DNA of 50,550 nt. Source: Candidatus Methanoperedens sp. Lineage in GTDB: Archaea > Halobacteriota > Methanosarcinia > Methanosarcinales > Methanoperedenaceae. The stretch's first letter is position 1; each line of letters opens with the position of its first letter. The notes below the pieces were generated by a model. It was not told the origin of the DNA. It did not search any database and was given only the letters and a program-made list of their open reading frames with translations. The stretch spans positions 8,923 to 59,472 of the forward strand of contig JAHFDG010000019.1 of the NCBI GenBank assembly GCA_023249105.1, read 5' to 3'. A program made the translations under genes and the position numbers. Positions 1-7,807 of the stretch are shown here, one piece after another.

Positions 1-290
1 TCCTCGTCTTCATCTTCTTCGACAGCTTTAGAAGCCTTCTTCAAAGGCTTCTTAACGGGCTCGTCCTCGTCCTCGTCTTCATCTTCTTCGACAGCTTTAG
101 AAGCCTTCTTCAAAGGCTTCTTAACGGGCTCGTCCTCGTCCTCGTCTTCATCTTCTTCGACAGCTTTAGAAGCCTTCTTCAAAGGCTTCTTAACGGGCTC
201 GTCCACGTCTTCGTCTTCGTCTTCGCCCTCTTCGAAGGCTTTAGAAGCCTTCTTCAAACGCTTCGTGACGGGTTCGTCATCATAATCTTC
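1..290 (-). repeat. 69-bp tandem repeat coding a 23-residue acidic/basic repeat
   Basis: Near-identical 69-bp units begin at positions 1, 70 and 139. A diverged copy starts at about 208, followed by a partial one to about 290. The unit length is a multiple of three and the array stays in frame with the single-strand binding protein on the minus strand. Each unit encodes one acidic stretch plus a KKPLKKASK-type basic stretch. The array reaches the window's left edge, so the copy number is unknown. Confidence 0.95.
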
Positions 291-1034
291 TTCATCAACA
301 TCAGCATCTCCGGGAGCCGGGCGCCTCGAATTCTTGCCTAGAAGCACACCTTCCATATATTCATTATCAAAGTAATTGAGAATATCAGGCACAGGATTGG
401 CTACCACAAAGTCCAACCACTTAGCCTGCTGTTCAGGAATTTCGCTGATAGGAGAAGGCTCTCGAGAAACTTCAACTGCAATATATTTGGTTTTAATGCC
501 TGCACCTTCACGAACGAAAGATACATCAAAACCTTCGTCAGGGTGATCAATCAAAATCACTTGGTCAGTCTTCTTATTCAAAGAACGATTAGCAATCTCC
601 TTATCAATGGTCCAAGGCAGCGCCCAAATACAAGGACCTTGCTTTTCATCTGCACGGTTAATGATCCACGCAACTAGGCGCTTGGAAGGCTTTAGCTGAG
701 AAGCTGAATCAGCATCACCTTCAACCGCAAGCTCATCGCGCATCTTGCAGATGACGCAATCTTCTCCTTTCATCTTCTTCAAACAAAGGTAAGAACTCTT
801 GTCCGGTCCAATACCATGGTGCAACCACACCTCAATGCCCCAATGGTTTCCGAATTGATCTAAGTCCCAAGTGGGAGGCATGATCCGATAAATATTTTCG
901 CCCTCTTTTGGTGTCACAATAGTGACCCTAGAATCAACGTAAGAATCATAAGCACCGCCAGACTGCTTAGCTCTAGCAGAAACACCTTCTGCTGTGCGAC
1001 TTTTGTAAACAAACCTACCCTTAACTTTAGCCAT
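1..1034 (-). CDS. gp32-like single-stranded DNA-binding protein, 3' end cut by window
   Basis: This is probably the replicative single-strand binding protein that coats the phage fork. I translated it by hand from the ATG at 1034, whose A overlaps the upstream stop (TGATG). Residues 72/73 (HH), C84, C93 and C96 form an H-x10/11-C-x8-C-x2-C pattern. That is close to the H-x12-C-x9-C-x2-C zinc site of T4 gp32. The motif lies in the segment reading RIMPPTWDL then GEDCVICK. From about residue 250 the protein becomes low-complexity, alternating acidic runs (EEDEDEDEDE) with lysine-rich runs (KKPLKKASK) as 23-residue tandem repeats that continue past the window edge. T4-type proteins have an acidic C-tail for partner binding; the alternating basic blocks here are not typical. 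The gene is last in the visible replication operon. The zinc motif and context make the family call fairly firm, but the C-terminus is not seen. Confidence 0.75.
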   Translation of the reverse strand, partial: MAKVKGRFVYKSRTAEGVSARAKQSGGAYDSYVDSRVTIVTPKEGENIYRIMPPTWDLDQFGNHWGIEVWLHHGIGPDKSSYLCLKKMKGEDCVICKMRDELAVEGDADSASQLKPSKRLVAWIINRADEKQGPCIWALPWTIDKEIANRSLNKKTDQVILIDHPDEGFDVSFVREGAGIKTKYIAVEVSREPSPISEIPEQQAKWLDFVVANPVPDILNYFDNEYMEGVLLGKNSRRPAPGDADVDEEDYDDEPVTKRLKKASKAFEEGEDEDEDVDEPVKKPLKKASKAVEEDEDEDEDEPVKKPLKKASKAVEEDEDEDEDEPVKKPLKKASKAVEEDEDE

Positions 1035-1192
1035 CACTCTTCTCCTTCTTTGTAAGCATCAACTGTTTTGATGAAGTGCTCTCGTTTACTTTGAAAGAAA
1101 CCTTCACCCACGTAGTATCCAACAACCTTCCCCGCCCAAGCTAAAGCGACGACAGACAAGAAAAACAAAAACCCATAAATCAAGTAATCCAC
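1034..1192 (-). CDS. small single-pass membrane protein
   Basis: Unrecognised 52-residue protein with one strong hydrophobic segment near the N-terminus (LIYGFLFFLSVVALAWAG) and a charged C-terminal tail. An ATG at 1240 would also open this frame, but it overlaps the upstream gene by 47 bp. A near-perfect ribosome-binding site (AAAGGAGGATAGC) lies directly before a GTG at 1192, two bases after the upstream stop, so I choose the GTG. The stop overlaps the start of the single-strand binding protein, suggesting coupled translation. Its function is unknown. Confidence 0.7.
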   Translation of the reverse strand: MDYLIYGFLFFLSVVALAWAGKVVGYYVGEGFFQSKREHFIKTVDAYKEGEE

Positions 1193-1193
1193 G

Positions 1194-1697
1194 CTATCCT
1201 CCTTTACCTCTCCTAAGCTCACCCTGCTTCTTTTTGACAATTTCAGCAGTGGCGTCGCTCAAAGAGCCTTGCGTACCTTGAACAGAAGAAGTCTGAAAAT
1301 AACCTGACGTAAAAAGAGATACTAAATCCTTCAAGACATAAGCACGCTGGGCGTAAGCTTCTTTCAAAGCTGCGTATTCATCAGCTTCTAACTTCAATTG
1401 CAAATAAGCACGCCTCAACTTCATCAACTTAGGAGAAGCATCCACACGGTTCTTCAAAGCTGTTTCAGTCAGCTTCTCTCCTGATTCAAGAACTTGTGCT
1501 CGAATACTTGCATCGATTTCAGAAGAAACTTCATCTATCAAATTCTTCTGAGTATCACGCAGATTAATGGCTTTGGCAACTAAGTCGCTGACTTTCCAAT
1601 ACTCACTAGGCTGCGACACTAATTCTTCATCTAAGTCGTACTTATCGATAAGTAATCTGTTTTTCAAACTCTGTAAATGTAAATCACGATCTTTCAT
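1194..1697 (-). CDS. coiled-coil replication/recombination-operon protein, unknown
   Basis: A 167-residue, highly charged and almost entirely helical protein with heptad-like segments (for example around LRRAYLQLKLEADEYAALKE) and a basic, glycine-rich C-terminus (KKKQGELRRGKGG). I recognise no enzyme motif. Small coiled-coil proteins next to a gp32-like binding protein can be recombination mediators (T4 UvsY is one, at 137 residues), but that is only a contextual suggestion. The start is supported by a GGAGG site a few bases upstream. Confidence 0.7.
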   Translation of the reverse strand: MKDRDLHLQSLKNRLLIDKYDLDEELVSQPSEYWKVSDLVAKAINLRDTQKNLIDEVSSEIDASIRAQVLESGEKLTETALKNRVDASPKLMKLRRAYLQLKLEADEYAALKEAYAQRAYVLKDLVSLFTSGYFQTSSVQGTQGSLSDATAEIVKKKQGELRRGKGG

Positions 1698-1717
1698 TGA
1701 ATCCTCCGTTGGTTATA

Positions 1718-2650
1718 TTAAACATACTCTAAGCAAAGTTTACCGCAAGCAAGGACTAGAGGTGAAACTCCATCTTGAGGATGAAAAGGCTCAGAAAATA
1801 CATCTAATATCTCTAAACACTTACCTACCAGCTTCTGATTATTTGACGTGAGAATTACTTTGGTTACGTAGGCCCTGACGACTTGACGACTGGATTCAAC
1901 ATTAGCTTCACTTAACCCTGCAAGAAGCGGCTGAACAATCGCCCAAGACTTGCCTGAAACCAATGCTCGAGCCAGCTCTATGATATCATCAGACTCTAAA
2001 GATGTCTTTAATAACTGCGCTGCTTGACTTCGATCTTTTAAAGACTGACACATACCTAGATTAACTAGAGCCTGCCTGGGCGACCCTCCCGCCTGCTTAC
2101 TGCACAAATCTACAATAGGCCCGGGAACATCTAATCCCTCTTTCTGACAGATTTCTAGCAACCAATCCTGCATCACAGAACTAGAAACGGGCTTCAACTC
2201 ATAAGAGGTGCAGCGCGTTTTAATGTTGTTAGGTATTTTTACAGGGTCGGTTGTGCATAGAAACCAATAAACCCATTCGGGAGGCTCCTCCAGCGATTTA
2301 AGAAGTGATTGAAAGCCTGCTTTAGATATGGCCTGAGCCTCGTCAATGATAATAACCCTTTTAGAGTTTGAGAAAGGTTTATAACTCAAACCTTCAGTGA
2401 TGACTCTCATAGAGTCAATTCCTGTGTTCGTAGCAGCGTCATACTCTCTTAATTCAGAAGAATCGCAGCCTACGACTTGAGCAGCGATTCTAGCTAAAGT
2501 CGTCTTACCCGTTCCACTCGGTCCGTGGAAGAGAAAAGTTCTATTACTACCTGTCTTAAGAACATTCCTTAAAGATTTGACAACAAGTTCTTGACCGACC
2601 ACCTCCTTAAATGATGAAGGTCGATACTTAATGTATAAAGCTTCAGACAT
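1718..2650 (-). CDS. DnaX-like AAA+ clamp loader subunit
   Basis: This probably opens the phage sliding clamp and loads it at primer ends. The 310-residue protein starts with the DnaX/RFC signature YIKYRPSSFKEVVGQ (residues 6-20). Walker A is GPSGTGKT (43-50) and Walker B VIIIDE (about 99-104). A sensor-1 CTTD lies near 132-135, and a TRC arginine-finger motif (the family's SRC) at 145-147. A helical collar domain follows. It is shorter than bacterial tau/gamma and lacks the four-cysteine zinc module normally inserted after Walker A. It lies in the same operon as the clamp and polymerase, only 4 bp from the polymerase gene. It appears to be the only loader subunit here, so a homo-oligomeric or two-subunit loader is possible. 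Confidence 0.88.
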   Translation of the reverse strand: MSEALYIKYRPSSFKEVVGQELVVKSLRNVLKTGSNRTFLFHGPSGTGKTTLARIAAQVVGCDSSELREYDAATNTGIDSMRVITEGLSYKPFSNSKRVIIIDEAQAISKAGFQSLLKSLEEPPEWVYWFLCTTDPVKIPNNIKTRCTSYELKPVSSSVMQDWLLEICQKEGLDVPGPIVDLCSKQAGGSPRQALVNLGMCQSLKDRSQAAQLLKTSLESDDIIELARALVSGKSWAIVQPLLAGLSEANVESSRQVVRAYVTKVILTSNNQKLVGKCLEILDVFSEPFHPQDGVSPLVLACGKLCLEYV

Positions 2651-2654
2651 TAAT

Positions 2655-5177
2655 TCACCATTTGTCTGAAGAAGCGACCAGCACTTCTTCCATTTCAGCC
2701 ATATTCTTACCTACAGAAACTTCAACCACCATAGGGCAATTGATGAAATCATACTCAAACGTAAGCATCTCCGTGACGATAATTTCTAAGCAGTAATCCA
2801 ACTTGGACTTAGGAATGATAAACGTGAGATCATCATGAATTTGAATATTAGGCTGTAAGGAAAATTCTTCTTTCTCAGACAATCGTGCCATGGCATCCAT
2901 CACTATCTCAGCAGCAGTTCCTTGTATGGGCGAATTCAATATTCTATTTCGTGAAAGAGGCGCACGTCGCCGCCGACCCGTCAGCGTTTCGCAATACCCA
3001 TTACGCCTATAAAACTGTATCATGGACGTCTGCCACGCCTCTAACCCAGGAAACTCCCTCCAGAACTGATCGATGCATAATTGCGTAATGTTTTCGGGAA
3101 CTCCTAAATACCCTGCCACGCTCGAAGTTGAAGCTCCAAATATTAAGGGAAACGTCCACTTGTTCTTGATGACTGTTCTAAAATCTTTCATCTTCTGCTT
3201 ATCTTCAAGACCTGATTTGCCTCCAACAACTTGAGGATATGTTAACGCAATTCTTCGAGCCCAATCGCCATGAATGTCAAATCCTTCCCAAAGTGCTCTG
3301 GTAAAGATCTTATCACGAGAAGCCATGGCTGCAACCCGAGCCTCTAGCTGCCCATAATCAGCGGCGACAATAACACAACCTTCGTCTGCAACCAGCTGTC
3401 GCCTGATTTCACGCCCAGCAACAGACCGCTTAGGAATATTTTGGACATTAGGACTTTCGGCGGACAAGCGTCCCGTTTCTGCATACACTGAATTGAACAC
3501 AGGGTGAATGCGATTGTCTTGATACACGTTTGCGTAAGGCTCTATATAAGTGGATATCAATTTCTGAGCCTTTCGATAGTTCAGCAACGCACCACAAAAC
3601 TCGCCCCCAATCTGCAATAAAGTGGTTTCATCTACAGAATAACCCGAACCTTTGTCTCGTCTACCTTCTGGACGCTTCAAAATATCTCTAAACAAAACTG
3701 TCAAATCATAATTAGACAAAGGATTAAAGGCTGATCTTTTGAGAGATTTAAATAGCTGAACCTCTTTAGAATTTTGAATAGAATTAATCGCTTGCTCTGA
3801 TTCTTTCACGTGCTTCTTGCGCAATTGGCGATTGACTTTCAAATCAATCAACAAACCCTTGATCTGGGATTTAACGAGTGCAGGAGTTCTCCTCACCGTT
3901 TCATTATAGACTTTGGTTAATTTTTCAGATTTTAATCTTGCACGCTGCTCTTTATAAAGCAGCGCGTGATACTTAGCGTCAATTCCATTGTACCTCAAGA
4001 CTTCAGAAATTTCACAATTCTCTAAGTCTTTTCTGTTGACTGCTGAGACTTGCTTAATGTTGAAACCAAAATACTGCTGGGTCAAAAAGGCTAAAGACAA
4101 AGGACCCTCTGCTCTTTTAATAACCCTTTCGTCTAACACAGCTGCTTGAACCATGGTGCAATCCCAGCGACCTGCAGAGAGAAGACTCCAATCATCATAT
4201 ATTTGAGCTGACCACTCCATTTCAAAAGCTAAATTATGTACAGCTTTTGAACCTTTACATTCTTTCAAGAAACTAATCCAAAGCTTGTCTAATTCTTTTC
4301 GATCCTTGCGAGACCACCCTGCTTGAGGATGATCAAAAGCGATAGCCATGCCCGAAGTCTCTGCCCACACACCCGCGCTGAGTATTTTTGAACCTTCATT
4401 GTAAGGGCGCAATCGGTTGGTCTCGTAATCAATTCCGACAACTTTCTGAGATTTAGCACTTTCAAAAAAAGCTCGAACCTTTTCAATCGCAGAAAATTCA
4501 TCGCCTTTAATTATGACAATGTCTTGACCTAATTTGGAAGTGTCATGCACAGAAGCAGGCAGACCTTCTTTCAAGTCAAAGAAAACCTTCTTAAAATCAA
4601 ACTGCAAAGCGCGTTGGTCTTCAGAACTGACGCCGGAGCCTCCTTGATAAAATTCACCCAACGTCAAAGGATCTAGCGTTGGATAGAACCAACAAACATG
4701 AGACTTAATTTTAACAGGAATACGACGCCCCCGCCACTCTGTGATCCCGACTTGACCCATCAACCAGGATAAAGGTTCGGCGCCTAAACCTATAATTGCG
4801 TAAGGTTTTGAAGCTTCAATATCTTTGGCTACGCTCGGCCTGCAGCACTCAATCTCGATTTGCTGAACCTTTCGACCTTTAGGAGGACGAGTTCTTACCA
4901 CATTATTAAACCTAACAAGGTTTTTATACTCTTTTGGAATGTTCTGATTTATAAAAGAAGCAACTGCTCCAGAAAAAGGCAAGCCTTTATGATCCGCAGA
5001 GCTGTCAGGCGCTGAACCCAAAATATAAACTAAAGGCGCTGCCGAACCTTGAGGAGCGATATGAGCGTTAACTGCAACACCCACCTTGTTTAAAGGACAA
5101 GCCTTGCACTCCATTTTATGAAGTAATGCTGTAGGCAACGCTTGTGCAGGCATTTTAGATGTGTTAAAAAATCCCAA
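2655..5177 (-). CDS. Family A DNA polymerase with N-terminal uracil-DNA-glycosylase-like domain
   Basis: Replicative polymerase of 840 residues in three parts. Residues about 20-200 resemble family 4/5 uracil-DNA glycosylases: CKACPL (24-29), GSAPDSSADHKGLPFSG (54-70), then a Y-P-T/L-D-P segment near 165. The exonuclease follows, with Exo I D250/E252 (GIDYE), Exo II HN314-315 with FE in place of the usual FD, and Exo III Y396-x3-D400. The polymerase has motif A (ADYGQLEAR, D607), motif B (R667 to about F680) and motif C (HDD, 781-783). A TTG at 5177 has GGAG upstream; the next ATG (5153) lacks a good site, so I keep the TTG. The cysteine spacing after C27 does not obviously complete the family's iron-sulphur cluster, so the UDG domain may be structural or may sense uracil rather than excise it. 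Confidence 0.9.
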   Translation of the reverse strand: MGFFNTSKMPAQALPTALLHKMECKACPLNKVGVAVNAHIAPQGSAAPLVYILGSAPDSSADHKGLPFSGAVASFINQNIPKEYKNLVRFNNVVRTRPPKGRKVQQIEIECCRPSVAKDIEASKPYAIIGLGAEPLSWLMGQVGITEWRGRRIPVKIKSHVCWFYPTLDPLTLGEFYQGGSGVSSEDQRALQFDFKKVFFDLKEGLPASVHDTSKLGQDIVIIKGDEFSAIEKVRAFFESAKSQKVVGIDYETNRLRPYNEGSKILSAGVWAETSGMAIAFDHPQAGWSRKDRKELDKLWISFLKECKGSKAVHNLAFEMEWSAQIYDDWSLLSAGRWDCTMVQAAVLDERVIKRAEGPLSLAFLTQQYFGFNIKQVSAVNRKDLENCEISEVLRYNGIDAKYHALLYKEQRARLKSEKLTKVYNETVRRTPALVKSQIKGLLIDLKVNRQLRKKHVKESEQAINSIQNSKEVQLFKSLKRSAFNPLSNYDLTVLFRDILKRPEGRRDKGSGYSVDETTLLQIGGEFCGALLNYRKAQKLISTYIEPYANVYQDNRIHPVFNSVYAETGRLSAESPNVQNIPKRSVAGREIRRQLVADEGCVIVAADYGQLEARVAAMASRDKIFTRALWEGFDIHGDWARRIALTYPQVVGGKSGLEDKQKMKDFRTVIKNKWTFPLIFGASTSSVAGYLGVPENITQLCIDQFWREFPGLEAWQTSMIQFYRRNGYCETLTGRRRRAPLSRNRILNSPIQGTAAEIVMDAMARLSEKEEFSLQPNIQIHDDLTFIIPKSKLDYCLEIIVTEMLTFEYDFINCPMVVEVSVGKNMAEMEEVLVASSDKW

Positions 5178-5188
5178 TAGCCAACTCC

Positions 5189-6235
5189 CTACTTCGACGC
5201 GCCTGCTAGCAGATACAAAAAGTCATTAGGACCCTTCAAAACTATTGTCGTGTCTGAAATGGCCATCAAATTAGTAAAAGGCAAAGCGCGCTTGAGCAAA
5301 GAAGGACTAAATCCTAACTTAAACTCATCCTCACATTCAATACTCATACGATCATCTAACTTGCCGAAGTTTGACGCAACTTGCACAACCATCTTCCCTT
5401 GAGAAATAGTCATTAATGCAGTTTCTTCATCTTTCTGCAAGAGAATTAAAGCACGTTCAAGTGCAAGGCGAAGCTTCGATGGTATTTCAAAATACGCACC
5501 AGACTTCTGCTGAGTTTTATGAACAAGCGATTCATAATCAAGAGGCGCTTCTGCATGCAGGACTTTGGTATAGATCTTAACACCAGGCGCGAAAGCCACA
5601 GCGTAATCATCAAAAATAGTAATCTGCCCTTTCTCACGGCACAATTTCAGAACTTGCTCAATGAAACCGAAAGAAAGAATTAAGCTGCTCGCCTTAACTT
5701 TATAAGAAGAGGGCAGACTCAAACTAACCTGCGTAATCGTCTTCCTGTCGGTGGTGTACAAACAAAGCTGATCTCCTTCTTTACGAAAGGACACACCCAC
5801 CTGCTCAGGTGATGACAGATCTACTCCTCGACTAGTCAATACAGCCGAGAAAGCATCAAGAATTTCGGGAGTAAGCTGCATTTGTTGCTTAGAACTTTCT
5901 TCGGGAAAATCCCACAATGCCTTTTCAATCGGAAACAAATTCGTCTTAAACTTTGTACCCCCTAGCTTAAACAAAACTTCATCATCTTCACCTAACTCAA
6001 CTTGAACTTGCTTAGCACGAGAAGCTTCAAGAAGTGATATCAAAAGATTACCTTTGATACCGCCTCGAAATTCTGACACAAAGTCTACTTGAATGCCTAT
6101 GTCAGCATCATTGTAAGCAGTCAGCTTACCTTCGCCAAACCATACTAACGTCAATTCCTCAAGCAATTCTCTAACAGCAATGGCGGGTTTTACTTTTTTC
6201 AACGCTTCTAACAATTCAACACGTTCAAGCTTCAT
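5189..6235 (-). CDS. DnaN-like sliding clamp
   Basis: A 348-residue protein whose length and pattern match the bacterial beta clamp (about 366 residues, three similar domains). It opens with a helix and the LELLEALKKV-type start, contains GTKFKTNLFP at the first domain boundary, and ends in a beta-rich domain with the YLLAG-type C-terminus seen where DnaN has YLVMPMRL. Divergence is high, so the call rests on the overall pattern and on the neighbouring loader and polymerase genes. A TTG at 6241 overlaps the upstream stop, but the ATG at 6235 has GGGAG at about 10 bp spacing and is preferred. Confidence 0.75.
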   Translation of the reverse strand: MKLERVELLEALKKVKPAIAVRELLEELTLVWFGEGKLTAYNDADIGIQVDFVSEFRGGIKGNLLISLLEASRAKQVQVELGEDDEVLFKLGGTKFKTNLFPIEKALWDFPEESSKQQMQLTPEILDAFSAVLTSRGVDLSSPEQVGVSFRKEGDQLCLYTTDRKTITQVSLSLPSSYKVKASSLILSFGFIEQVLKLCREKGQITIFDDYAVAFAPGVKIYTKVLHAEAPLDYESLVHKTQQKSGAYFEIPSKLRLALERALILLQKDEETALMTISQGKMVVQVASNFGKLDDRMSIECEDEFKLGFSPSLLKRALPFTNLMAISDTTIVLKGPNDFLYLLAGASK

Positions 6236-6237
6236 TT

Positions 6238-6423
6238 TCAAGAATCTCCCTTCTTTGTCTTCTTTCTAGAAATAACCTCACCCTCACAAACGTAAGCCTT
6301 AACTTGCTTCTTAGTTGTTTTGTGAGCTTCAAAGTAACTAACGAGCCTGTAGCTCGCTTGCGCACGTTTAAGTGCACGGGCAGCAGTCTTATTTGACAAG
6401 TTAGTGGCAAATACGAACTTCAT
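6238..6423 (-). CDS. small basic protein, unknown
   Basis: A 61-residue, lysine/arginine-rich protein with no recognised family. The frame is supported by its position: its ATG overlaps the end of the DpdA-like gene by 4 bp, and its stop abuts the clamp gene. An alternative frame over the same bases has no such junctions. It could be a small DNA- or RNA-binding protein, but that is speculation based on charge alone. Confidence 0.6.
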   Translation of the reverse strand: MKFVFATNLSNKTAARALKRAQASYRLVSYFEAHKTTKKQVKAYVCEGEVISRKKTKKGDS

Positions 6424-7235
6424 GCAATCATCCTTGATGGCAAGTAAATAGGAGATTCAAAAGTGGCTTCAAACTTAAGCATGTAATTTATACAAACAAA
6501 TACACGAGACTCCCAAGATTCTTGGCACTCTTGAATAGAGGATCCAACACTTTTTAAGTAATCCTCAACCAAAGCTTTCTCTAGACCTTTCATTTTAGAA
6601 TAAGCATAAGGTGCGGTACTTTTATTCGTTTTACCTTCTCTTGGTGAAGCCACATAAATCGACAACGGCGGTTTATTGTACTGAAACTCACCGCGCTCAC
6701 GCCTGGGCATCCATATAAATCCATAAGCAGCGAAAAGCATATAACTAGTTGCATCTGTAGTCGTCCAAGGATATTTCTTCAAGACTGAAAAACCACTGAC
6801 CCCCAAGCCATGTACTTTGACCTTCAAGACACCTTCACTATCTACAAGCATTGAAAATGCTTTATCAAACCAAGCGGCTTGCTCGGGTTTTGAAATATCT
6901 TCGTAAGGTGAGAGGGCTATGTAAGGATTGTCTTCTGCAATCATCCTTTCTAGATGATACCAACGCTCCTGCTGATGAAACACAGGGATAGGTTGAAGCC
7001 CTTCATTCTTCATCAATTTTAAATTTTCATAAGATTTGTTAGCTGCGTACTCTAGCGTCTCAGCTGTTCGTCGAGCACCTCTTTCGCCCCCAATAACATC
7101 CAGGTTGAAGTAAGCTTCAAGGTAAGGTAAACGATTTTGAAGAAACTCAATGTATTCTCCAATATCAATAGAAGATCCTCGCGTCCACGCGGAATAAGCT
7201 CCACTATCCATGAAAAGATTAACCACTTTATCCAT
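6420..7235 (-). CDS. dpdA: DpdA-like transglycosylase (7-deazaguanine insertion into DNA)
   Basis: Predicted to swap guanine in phage DNA for a 7-deazaguanine base, as DpdA family members do. The 271-residue protein has tRNA-guanine transglycosylase superfamily landmarks. MDSGAYSAW (9-17) matches the substrate-pocket DSGGF motif, with D10. NLDVIGG (44-50) carries a second aspartate. HGLGVSG (142-148) matches the GGLAVGE-like turn. TTDATSYM (159-166) places D161 where the family nucleophile sits. It is shorter than bacterial TGT (about 370 residues) and lacks the CxCxxC zinc site, as expected for phage DpdA. It lies directly downstream of folE (TGATG junction), with queE and queD nearby. A tRNA-acting role is less likely but is not excluded by sequence alone. 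Confidence 0.82.
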   Translation of the reverse strand: MDKVVNLFMDSGAYSAWTRGSSIDIGEYIEFLQNRLPYLEAYFNLDVIGGERGARRTAETLEYAANKSYENLKLMKNEGLQPIPVFHQQERWYHLERMIAEDNPYIALSPYEDISKPEQAAWFDKAFSMLVDSEGVLKVKVHGLGVSGFSVLKKYPWTTTDATSYMLFAAYGFIWMPRRERGEFQYNKPPLSIYVASPREGKTNKSTAPYAYSKMKGLEKALVEDYLKSVGSSIQECQESWESRVFVCINYMLKFEATFESPIYLPSRMIA

Positions 7236-7804
7236 CAGATCGACCCTGAATGAGAATCAGCAAGAGAGACAAGTCTCATGAATTCAGCTCGCGCTGAATC
7301 GCTGTCTTTGAATTCACCTTTAAGCGCTGACGTGTAAGTAATAGTACCTGACTTTTGCACTCCCCGAGACTCCATGCACAAATGACGGCACCTAACCACA
7401 ACCCCAACACCCAAAGGCTTCAGTTCAGCTTCAAGGACTTCAACAATTTGTGAAGTGAGCCTCTCTTGAACCTGTAATCGGCGCGCAAAGACATCAACCA
7501 ATCTAGACAATTTCGACAATCCGACAATCTTCCCTTGAGAAATATAACCGATATGCACCACTCCAAAGAAAGGCACAAGATGATGCTCGCACAAGGAATA
7601 AATAGGAATGCCTCCCTGGAACACTAATTGATCATAGTCGCTAGCACCATCCTCAAAGACTTTTAAAACCGCAGCGGGATCTTCCGCATACCCGCCGGTC
7701 CAAAACTTATAAGCTTCAGACACGCGGCGGGGAGTTTCTTTTAAGCCTTCTCTGTCGGGATCATCAACTATGTTACTGAGCAGCTTGTAAATAATTTCTT
7801 GCAT
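7235..7804 (-). CDS. folE: GTP cyclohydrolase I
   Basis: Converts GTP to dihydroneopterin triphosphate, the first step towards 7-deazaguanine (and folate). This is a clear 189-residue FolE: DDPDREGLKETPRR (14-27), SLCEHHLVPF (70-79) with zinc ligands C72 and H75, and HLCMESRGV (141-149) with the third ligand C143. All expected catalytic residues are present and the length matches compact FolE enzymes. Its stop overlaps the dpdA start, so the two are probably translated together. The start follows the helicase stop by 3 bp. Confidence 0.97.
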   Translation of the reverse strand: MQEIIYKLLSNIVDDPDREGLKETPRRVSEAYKFWTGGYAEDPAAVLKVFEDGASDYDQLVFQGGIPIYSLCEHHLVPFFGVVHIGYISQGKIVGLSKLSRLVDVFARRLQVQERLTSQIVEVLEAELKPLGVGVVVRCRHLCMESRGVQKSGTITYTSALKGEFKDSDSARAEFMRLVSLADSHSGSI

Positions 7805-7807
7805 AGA

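Noticed and set aside
1-290. CRISPR-like regular repeat
   Set aside because: The 69-bp units are contiguous without spacers, and their length is a multiple of three in frame with a coding sequence; this is a protein repeat.
2885-3088. Plus-strand open frame inside the polymerase gene
   Set aside because: Lies opposite conserved polymerase motifs, has no ribosome-binding site, and its composition is that of an antisense shadow.
6225-6410. Alternative small frame overlapping the 6238-6423 gene
   Set aside because: Does not share the 4-bp overlap junctions with both neighbours that the chosen frame has.
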